A stretch of 64,000 bases of DNA from Nostoc linckia z4 (GTDB lineage: Bacteria; Cyanobacteriota; Cyanobacteriia; Cyanobacteriales; Nostocaceae): assembly GCF_002608075.1 (NCBI RefSeq), contig NZ_LAHA01000002.1:279652-343651 (forward strand), read 5' to 3'. This document shows positions 46,843-54,400 of this stretch, in pieces. Each line of letters begins with the position of its first letter. The stretch's first letter is position 1. Under the pieces are notes generated by a model. That model did no database searches. It was not told where the DNA came from and saw nothing but the letters and a program-made list of their open reading frames with translations. The translations under genes and the position numbers were made by a program.

Positions 46843-47733
46843 GTGCGATTCGTTCACTCGAAATGAATAGAAATATTCAGGGATGAGTGACATTTGAGAG
46901 ATAACCCTTAATGGGTGGAGTTCGCACTTTAATCTCTCTCAGATGATAACTGAATAACCATGAGGGTGATTCTAAGGAAAAGTCCCTCTCCGTAGGTGCA
47001 ACGGTAACAGCATCATCCCTACGGTAGCGACTAGCCATCAATCCGTAAAGCGGGATGAAAAGGAGGTAAAACTGGTAGCCTAAACTGGTTCCCTCCGAGC
47101 ATAAACCTATGAATAGCGAAAGTAAAGATGCGCTGAACCATCGTCATAAAGAACCAGCGAAATAAGGCTTAATGCGTTGGAGCCAAAAGGCAAGGGATAA
47201 GGGGCTGGCAATTCTCTGGTTGACCAGTTGCACTCCCAATAAACCCGGTGGATAGCATCATTCTAAAGGTTCTAACAATGGTTATTCGGAACGAAGTAAC
47301 CTTTCGCCTGCCCTCAGTAAGGTCGATAACTGAGTAGGTGCTAACCGTATGCTAACGAGAGGAGAGATTAAGTCAAAAGCGAACGCCCTGTTGTAATGAC
47401 AAGGATATGCTGACGGACTTACGGTGATTTGGAATGTAAAGTTATGAGTAGCAATGCAAAAGTCTAATAAATGTACCCACTGCGGAATGTACTTCCGAGA
47501 GGAAGACGTACTGGAGATTGACCACAAAACCCCCAAAAGTTTGGGAGGCAAAGATGAATATAAAAATCTCCAGATATTACACAGACACTGCCACGATGAA
47601 AAGACAACTGAGGATGGTTCAGTTGTGAAGTACACATGACAAAGTGCCAAATCATTGAGGAGCCGTGTAATGGGAAACTATTACGCACGGTTTTGAAGAC
47701 CAACGGGGTTGGTGACAACCTCGTTGAGTTTAC
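46843..47733 (+). mobile_element. Degenerate group II intron lacking most of its reverse transcriptase
   Basis: The 5' end GTGCGATTCG fits the group II consensus GUGYG. Domain V is clear at 47660-47693: GAGCCGTGT pairs with ACGCACGGTTT around a GGGAAACT segment. A domain VI-like stem (CAACGGGGTTGG ... CAACCTCGTTG) follows, ending in TTTAC. Between domain I-III sequence and domain V lies only the C-terminal HNH part of the intron protein; the reverse transcriptase and maturase regions are gone. Total length of about 891 bp is far less than the usual 2.4 kb. It could still splice in trans. Ends are approximate. Confidence 0.8.
47454..47639 (+). pseudogene. HNH-domain remnant of group II intron-encoded protein
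   Basis: The 61-residue frame CTHCGMYFREEDVLEIDHKT then LGGKDEYKNLQILHRHCHDE is the HNH endonuclease domain that normally forms the C terminus of group II intron reverse transcriptases. CxxC, DH and HRHCHD motifs are intact. All upstream RT domains are deleted, so it is a remnant, although the isolated HNH domain might be expressed. Confidence 0.85.
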
Positions 47734-48007
47734 TAATGTTTCAGCAAACTTTGTCTATTATTCAACTGCAATTCCCCAGCTAAATCATAGATACGATCAA
47801 GAGGGTTTTGTGACCTACATTGAAAAGCTAAATCCTTGGTGTATAGTCCGCCATTTTCCTAGTATGCAACACCAAATAGTTGCTCGTTTTCGCCGTCGAA
47901 GTGATGCAGAAGCTCATTCACAAGTTCTACATCGACTGATACCAAATGCAACTTTCTCAATCATGTTCAATCCAGCAGTCGAGCAAGCAGAGCAAATTAG
48001 CCCATGA
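47734..48007 (+). CDS. Small hypothetical protein, 5' end unclear after the intron
   Basis: In the frame after the intron, about 90 residues read NHRYDQEGFVTYIEKLNPWC then RHFPSMQHQIVARFRRRSDA and LHRLIPNATFSIMFNPAVEQ. This looks like a real, conserved-type small protein, but the first in-frame start after the intron is GTG at 47808. The original start may lie upstream of or at the intron insertion point. No function is recognised. Confidence 0.5.
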
Positions 48008-48156
48008 TTTGGTCATTCTGAAAATCAATTTAATTTGTAGCGAATTATTTTGTTTATTGAAACATAGGATATCCCCTCTTGTTACCTTTTTCCAGTAAAG
48101 CAAGGGGGGATTATTGGTAGCTAAAATTTGAAAAGTACTTATATTGCTACACAAAC

Positions 48157-48666
48157 TTAGTATTCAATAGACTTTTGATGCTTGACCATATCGGCAAAAG
48201 TCAGAAAACATCGTTGACACCAACCATCTACCCACAATGCAGGAACCTTAAACTTTGCCCCGCAGTTAGGACATTCCGACAACAAAGTTATTTTGTGGCT
48301 CGCGCACCCTTGCGTTACCTTAAACTGCCATTCAATCTTGTGACAAGGTGACTCAACATAGCAAGCAGCACATAACCGAATCGGCTCAAGCTTCATCCCC
48401 ACCCCAGCAGGTGGTAACATCTGCGCTAATCTGTCGGCATCAACCCCTACAACCTTAACCAATCCCTGCAATTGCTGCTGAGACGGTGGAGGATTAAAGC
48501 GAAATTTTTCCCAACGCGCGATCGCACCCCCAAGTCCTGCTGCTTTACCTAACCCAGTAGGCGTTAAATCATTTGCCCGTCGAAAGCGTCCTAAAAAGTG
48601 ACTCAGACTTTCTCCATCTAAAGGTTCTATTTGAAACAGCCAAGGTTGAATCTTTGGAACTTCCAT
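48157..48666 (-). CDS. tniQ: TniQ of the V-K CAST
   Basis: The 169-residue protein is the short TniQ typical of V-K elements. It starts EVPKIQPWLFQIEPLDGESL, the TniQ N-terminal signature, with HFLGRFRRANDLTPTGLG. Zinc-ribbon cysteine pairs follow in LCAACYVESPC, LLSECPNCGAKF and GWCQRCFLTF. It links the Cas12k-crRNA complex to the TnsC filament during target selection. Its ATG overlaps the tnsC stop by one base (TAATG). A broken second copy lies at 45185-45602. Confidence 0.95.
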   Translation of the reverse strand: MEVPKIQPWLFQIEPLDGESLSHFLGRFRRANDLTPTGLGKAAGLGGAIARWEKFRFNPPPSQQQLQGLVKVVGVDADRLAQMLPPAGVGMKLEPIRLCAACYVESPCHKIEWQFKVTQGCASHKITLLSECPNCGAKFKVPALWVDGWCQRCFLTFADMVKHQKSIEY

Positions 48667-49502
48667 TATTTGTACTCTGCTGCTACTTCCTTCAAAGTTG
48701 CCAAATCCACCTTTTGTAATCCTTTCTTCAATGCTCGGATTGCTGCTTCTCTAAGAATCATATCCAGCAAACCAATATAACCTCCCGTTGCTTCGCCTAA
48801 AGTTTTTAGCATAGTCTTACTGGAAAGATTGGAAGCAACTGGCAGCTGTAAAACTTTTTTTTCCCAAATTTCAACAGTTCGCTTAAATTCTTCCCCTGAG
48901 AATTTACCAAATCGATGGCAAGCCCGAAAGCGATTGTAAACCTGTTCATCACGCTTAATCACTGCATCCAGGCGATCTGTTCCTACTAAGACCACAGATA
49001 TTTCTAATTCTTCACCAATGTCTCGTACATCTTTAAATGTATTTGGCTTCAAGCGGTCGGCCTCATCAATAATTAATGTTTCTACACCACAGCCTTTAAG
49101 AACCCGCCGAGTCCGCTCTCGAATTTCAGCAACTGTTCCCTTAGTCATTTGATACTTCAGATGCTCAATAATTAGCGTAAACAAGTCCTTAGAACTGCAT
49201 TCTGGAGGAACTAAGATGTAAGCAACAGGAACTATTGGAGGTTTACCTGGCTGTTGTATTGGCTTATGTCTTAATCTGTAAGCATTGCAGGCCATAGTTT
49301 TACCTGTACGTGACTCTCCAACAATTCGACAGCATTGGCGAGCTTGACGCTTCCCTTCTAGCCAATCATGTAGAATTTGTACTTGTTCTAGTGGCACAAA
49401 ACTTTTACGGTTTAATCGTTGAATTTCTGCTTGTAATTTCGCATCATTTTTGGGTATATCACCCAATTGTTGAGCGACTTCTTGGCCTTGCTGTGAAGTC
49501 AT
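48666..49502 (-). CDS. tnsC: TnsC, AAA+ transposition regulator
   Basis: The 278-residue protein has Walker A IVGESRTGKTMACNAYR, Walker B TLIIDEADRLKP, sensor I VLVGTDRLDAV and an arginine-rich VYNRFRACHRFG. It forms ATP-dependent filaments on DNA, recruited by TniQ/Cas12k, and activates TnsB. The short length is typical of V-K TnsC. It starts 3 bp after the tnsB stop and is coupled to tniQ. Confidence 0.96.
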   Translation of the reverse strand: MTSQQGQEVAQQLGDIPKNDAKLQAEIQRLNRKSFVPLEQVQILHDWLEGKRQARQCCRIVGESRTGKTMACNAYRLRHKPIQQPGKPPIVPVAYILVPPECSSKDLFTLIIEHLKYQMTKGTVAEIRERTRRVLKGCGVETLIIDEADRLKPNTFKDVRDIGEELEISVVLVGTDRLDAVIKRDEQVYNRFRACHRFGKFSGEEFKRTVEIWEKKVLQLPVASNLSSKTMLKTLGEATGGYIGLLDMILREAAIRALKKGLQKVDLATLKEVAAEYK

Positions 49503-49505
49503 TTT

Positions 49506-51194
49506 CTACCACCCGTAATCTTCGTGCATTTGTTCGTAATCAAAGACTTCCGGCATTTCCGGTTCTGGTAAACTTTCGATGGATGCTAGTTCAATTTCTA
49601 TTTCTTTTTCAGGTTTAACTGGCAATATTTTTTTAGCTTTTTGGAATTGTGTGTTTTCTTGTTTTCGTCGTTCTTGTTTAGTGAGCTTTTCTTTGACAAA
49701 AATATCGCGATCGCGTACCTCTGCTAAAAATGAACTATTACTAATAGTCTTACCCACTTGCCTGAGCTTACGGCTCATAGCTTTAGCCTCATCTAAAGAC
49801 AATTGCTCTGTTTCTAAATCTTGAGCAGATGCTCTAGCTAGAAACTCTTCTTTCTGGTCTTTTTGGCGATATACTAAGATACTTGTTATGTCTCTGGGGT
49901 CATATCGTAGTACAACACTTTCGCCTGCATAACCTGCTAAGTTTTCTCCTCGATAAGTTAAATTTTCAAATTGTAAATATCCACCTCTGTAAATTGAGCG
50001 TCGCGTTTGCTTCATCAAACATATACATAACTCTTCCTCGGAAATTAGTTTAGGAGCCGCAATTAGCCCTGCTTCCCATCGTTGATAACGAGTTTGATCG
50101 CCCAGACGAGCATCAATACTTTGGTTATATTTGTCTACGATGTAACGTACTAAAAGGCGTTCTAACTCTCTTAACGTAAGACAAGCCTCCTTCTCGGCTT
50201 GCTCTGGACGTTCCTGTACATTTGAACCTGTATAACCTGGCAAACTTGAAAAGAAGTCGGTGTTAAAGGTACCAAAAGGACGTTCAACAATGCCCCCTTC
50301 ACTGGGTCGGTCACGCAAATCACAAGAAAAATCCAGTTGTACCCCAATTTGCTTCAAATGTTTAGAGTTAAAATCTGAGCCACCATCTGTATAAAAGTAT
50401 TTTGGCTGACCGTATGTTCCCCACTCTTCATGAAGTTCGTATTCTGGCCCGTACTGCTTCGGTAAAATTGCGTGACGTAGTGCCAATGCTACGACTTGAG
50501 AATTCCATGTAGCAAAACCTAAGTTTATTCCCATGATGCAGCGTGAGTAAGTATCTAAAACTGTTGTCAGCCAAGGACGACCCAGCAGTTCACCATGTTG
50601 ATCTACGAGTAATATGTCTGCAAGAGTATGGTCACACTGCCAAACATGATTACTGTATTCAACTTCTATGTATTCTCCATCACGGGTTTTGAGTGATATT
50701 TGAGATCCACGCCAACCACGATTCCTTATACTCGCTTTTTGTTCTTGCTGCTCAATTATTGGTTGCAGGACTCGATATACAGTCCTATAACTTGGATACT
50801 TCTGTTCCCCTAATTCTGCTGCTTTTGCTTTTACCCTGATAGCAACTTGTTGGGGAGTAATTCGCCTACTACCTTTATTGCCTTCTTTATATGTATTGAT
50901 AATGAACTTTTGCCACTCAGCATCAATACGGTGTTTACCTTTATCAGCCCGTTTTGTGGTCTGGAGTGCAGCTAAACCCTCTTCTTCCCACTTTTTCACT
51001 AGCCGTCGTACTGTCCGTACTGACTTACCTAGTTTAGCTGCTACTTCCCTTTGCCTTTGCCCGTAGGTGATGCGATCGCATGGTTCTAGCAATTTTTGAA
51101 TTAGATCGAGCAAATGCCTATCATCTGCTGATATTTCAGTCACTATCTCATTAATTTCTGGCTCTTGCTCACCATTGGGATGATCGTCCAGCAT
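49506..51194 (-). CDS. tnsB: TnsB, DDE transposase of the CAST
   Basis: The 562-residue protein has N-terminal HTH domains (YGQRQREVAAKLGKSVRTVR, RRITPQQVAIRVKAKA). The retroviral-type DDE core has Asp in WQCDHTLADILL, Asp in YFYTDGGSDFNSKHL and Glu in EGGIVERPFGTFN. A beta-barrel and C-terminal hook region follow, the latter probably contacting TnsC (EIELASIESLPEPEMPEVFD). It binds the end repeats and performs strand transfer. With no TnsA, only the 3' ends are processed, giving cointegrates. First gene of the tnsB-tnsC-tniQ operon. Confidence 0.97.
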   Translation of the reverse strand: MLDDHPNGEQEPEINEIVTEISADDRHLLDLIQKLLEPCDRITYGQRQREVAAKLGKSVRTVRRLVKKWEEEGLAALQTTKRADKGKHRIDAEWQKFIINTYKEGNKGSRRITPQQVAIRVKAKAAELGEQKYPSYRTVYRVLQPIIEQQEQKASIRNRGWRGSQISLKTRDGEYIEVEYSNHVWQCDHTLADILLVDQHGELLGRPWLTTVLDTYSRCIMGINLGFATWNSQVVALALRHAILPKQYGPEYELHEEWGTYGQPKYFYTDGGSDFNSKHLKQIGVQLDFSCDLRDRPSEGGIVERPFGTFNTDFFSSLPGYTGSNVQERPEQAEKEACLTLRELERLLVRYIVDKYNQSIDARLGDQTRYQRWEAGLIAAPKLISEEELCICLMKQTRRSIYRGGYLQFENLTYRGENLAGYAGESVVLRYDPRDITSILVYRQKDQKEEFLARASAQDLETEQLSLDEAKAMSRKLRQVGKTISNSSFLAEVRDRDIFVKEKLTKQERRKQENTQFQKAKKILPVKPEKEIEIELASIESLPEPEMPEVFDYEQMHEDYGW

Positions 51195-51468
51195 ATTTAC
51201 ATTTCTGTTTAATAAAAACGTAGTTGTATTGTACTATGTAAAGGACATTTATTTTGTCAATTTTGGTAAAAATTTTGGCTGAAAACATTTTTCAGAAGAG
51301 GACAGTTATTTTGTCAATAGTTTAAAAGAGGACACTTATTTTGGCAAGAAGTCTCTAGTAGACTATTTTCAGACTAAAATAATAAAACCCTTACTGAGTA
51401 AGGGTTTTAAGCTAAGTATTTTTAAGGACATTAATTTGTCAAGTGGTCAAATAATTAGGCAATCGACA
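51195..51468 (-). repeat. CAST right end with TnsB-type binding sites
   Basis: Upstream of tnsB, four + strand copies of the motif GGACANTTATTTTGTCAA or a close form lie at 51243-51260, 51300-51317, 51330-51347 and 51426-51442. The terminal inverted repeat (GGCAATCGACA) is at 51458-51468. These mirror the left-end sites. A small inverted repeat, AAAACCCTTACT and AGTAAGGGTTTT near 51385-51408, may terminate incoming transcription. Confidence 0.92.
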
Positions 51469-51490
51469 GTTGACTGTTGACGGTTCACAG
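51469..51490. repeat. Right flank of CAST: direct repeat and MITE core fragment
   Basis: 51469-51477 repeats the 9-mer GTTGACTGT found before the left end. The following bases to 51490 are the exact reverse complement of the core of the family A MITE at 16932-17030. The element therefore seems to have landed in a repeat tract between mutL and the kinase gene. Confidence 0.65.
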
Positions 51491-51496
51491 TAGGGG

Positions 51497-54400
51497 CTAA
51501 CGGCCATCCGCCCTTACGGGAAGTAAAAGCGAAAACTCTGCCCCTTGTCCTAGTTCTGATTTGACATTTAGTCGTCCACCATGTTTTTCCATAATAGAAT
51601 AACTAATGGATAATCCTAAACCCGTTCCTCCACCCACAGGTTTTGTTGTAAAGAATGGGTCAAATAATCGTTGCTTCACTTCCTCAGACATTCCAATTCC
51701 ATTATCTACAATTTCAATGTTGATTGTATGAAAATTAATCATCTGAGTACGAATTTTAATTGTGGGAATTTTGAGTTGTTTATTTTCTCCTTCGTTGATA
51801 GAAAATGAGCAATCTAAAGCATCAATAGCATTGTTCAAAATATTCATAAACACCTGATTTATCTGACTGGCATAACAATTAACTTCTGGTAAATTTTCAT
51901 ACTCCTTAATCACATTGATGGCGGGGCGATATGGTTTTTGTTCTAGACGATGATGCAACACAAGCAAAGTACTATCGATTCCTTCGTGAATATTCACAGG
52001 TTTCATTGCCGCTTCATCCAATCGTGCAAAATTGCGGAGAGAAAGCACAATATGACGAATCCGAACTGCTCCTACTTTCATTGATTCCAACAATTTTTGC
52101 AGGTCTAATTTGAGGAAATTTAAATCTGTTGATTCTAGTTGTTCTTCAATTTCCGCCACAGGTTGAGGATAGTAACGGTGATACAGTTCGATTATGTGCA
52201 ACATTTGTTGAAAATATTCATTGGCATGGGTGAGGTTAGCATAGATAAAATTAATCGGGTTATTAATTTCATGGGCAACACCCGCCACCATTTGCCCTAG
52301 AGAAGACATTTTTTCAGTTTGAATTAATTGGGTTTGCGTGCGTTTAAGTTCCTCTAAAGCTGCTGATAGATGTTGATTTTTATCATTCAACTCTTGAGTT
52401 CTTTGCTGTACCTTATGCTCTAAACTATGGCTATACTCTTCTAGTTGAGCTTTTGCCACAGCTAGATTGTTATAGAGCATGGCATTTTGCAGCGATATGG
52501 CAGTTTGGGATATTAGCAGATGCAGAACCTCAAGACGTTTTTGGGTAAAGACTCCAGTTGTTAAACTGTTTTCTAAATATAAGATGCCAATGAGTTTGCC
52601 ACGATTGTGAATCGGCGTACACAGCAAGCTTTTTGGTTGGTATTGAATGATGTAGGGATCGTTGACAAAGGTGATTTCTGTACGAGCATCATCTAGTACA
52701 AGGGTTTCTTTGGTACGCGAGACATAGTTGACAACGGTTTTGGGAATATCTTGACTCGCCTCAAGAGGAAGGGAGTGTAAGTTGATGACACTCTCTGAAT
52801 CAAGACTTTGATTGGTAATAGTTGTTTGTGTGGTTGCTTTGTTGCTTTTTTGAGCCGCAACTACCCAATTATCTTCTTGAAGCAGCAAAAGAGCAGATTT
52901 TTCAGCCCCAGCATTTTCAATTACCACCTGCATTAAGGTCGTCAACAGCTTTTCTAATTCAATTTCTCCAGCCAGTGTGTGAGAAGCTTTGATGACTGTT
53001 GCTAAATCTAAAGCTTCAGTCACACTAGTACTGCTGCTTCCCAATCCAATTGTGGTAGTTCGATTGACAATTGAATTACTAATTTCGTCTTGCTCCAGGA
53101 TCGCAGCTAACAAGTGAGGATATTGCTGTTCTAAATGCCTGACTTTAGCCACCGCTCCCCAGTTAAGGTAACAGTAATAGGCATTTGTGAGATATATTTG
53201 AGCGATCGGCTCTTTGTTCCATTCTAAATAAAATCGAGCAGCCAGTTCGTTGGCCAGGGCTTCTTCCTGAATATAGCCATTGAGTTTCGCCCCAGTAATT
53301 GCTTTGTCGTAGAGATCCACAGCCTCGCCCATTTGTCTCAAAACACGACATTGTTCGGCTTGTACTAATTGAAATTTGTGCAAATAATTCATGGGTGCAT
53401 GGTGCGCCCAAGTCTGCATTCTGCTCTGGTTTTCTCTGACTCTTGCCAGCAGCTGTTCTTGGCGAGAAACTGTAGCTTGGGAATATTCACAAACAGCTGT
53501 TAGTGAATCATAGAAATAAAATATCGGCACAGTGGCATAACCAGTGCCCGCAACTAGATATTCTCTGGCTTGAGCGGCTGTTTCTATTGCTTGAGGGAGA
53601 TTTTCAAATAGATAACAGAGAATCAACTGATGCAATAAGAAATAGTGCAGCCCAGTAAATTCTTTGGCGTTAATTAATTGAGTGGCAAATTCTGGTTCCT
53701 TGAGTGCCTCTCCTTGGAGATGACAGAGATTTTCAGTTTTGCCTAGCAAATTCAAAACTGTTTGCCAGAAGATCCGACAGTAGTTGAGGGTTGTGCCTTG
53801 CTTAAAATTTTCCAAAACATGAGTGTAAGCCCGTATCTCTTGTTCTAAGGAGTTCAACTCTCGACCCATAAAATAGGAATACTGGCAGATGTCTTTGGTA
53901 TTGAAGCCTACATAGTATAAGTTTCCAGTTTCTAAGGCAATTTTATAGCCCTCCAGCATCAATTGTAAGGATTTTTCTAGAGGAGACTTCAAATAGGTGA
54001 TAAAAGCACCCACGACATAAAAGACTGTAGGTTTAACATCGCTAATGTTAAATTTATCCGTTAGTGCCAAAGCCAAGTTGCCGACTTGATGGGCTGTGTC
54101 AATATCCTGAAGAATTCCCTGTAACAAAATGCCATAACAGGCATAACAAAAGGCAGAAAATGGGGCATTGCCATACTGAATAGATGCTTTGACTTGGGAC
54201 AGGATGAGTAGGGGAAATAGATTCGGCTCGGCAATGTAAACGGCGGGGGCAACATTGGCTACAATTCGGGTAATTGCCAGCTTGTCTTTTGCTGTCATCA
54301 GCGGTAAGTCAACCAATTGGGCAATTTCATGTCCGGCAATTAAGGCGGCGATTTCCTCAAGAGCTTGCCCAATGTCTTCGGGGGTGGGTCTTTGTGGGAA

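Larger units (their letters stand above)
23903..51468. mobile_element. Type V-K CRISPR-associated transposon (Tn7-like CAST)
   Basis: The 27,566-bp element is bounded by inverted termini TGTCGATTGCC (23903-23913) and its complement (51458-51468). It contains every component of a V-K CAST: tnsB, tnsC, tniQ, cas12k, tracrRNA, CRISPR array, a homing guide and the CvkR-type repressor. There is no tnsA, as is usual for V-K, which predicts cointegrate products. The cargo between cvkR and tniQ (about 19.6 kb) is mainly defence-related. By the convention used for the characterised element, the CRISPR-proximal end is the left end, and it faces the PAM as expected. The element sits between convergent mutL and a giant kinase gene, 41 bp and 28 bp from their stops. 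Confidence 0.96.

Noticed and set aside
47282..47718. Minus-strand open frames across the group II intron
   Set aside because: They are antisense to the intron's HNH remnant and structured RNA, without coding support.
23898..51473. A standard 5-bp target-site duplication of the CAST
   Set aside because: The 5-mers adjacent to the two ends, ACTGT and GTTGA, do not match; only a 9-bp repeat in a heptamer context fits.
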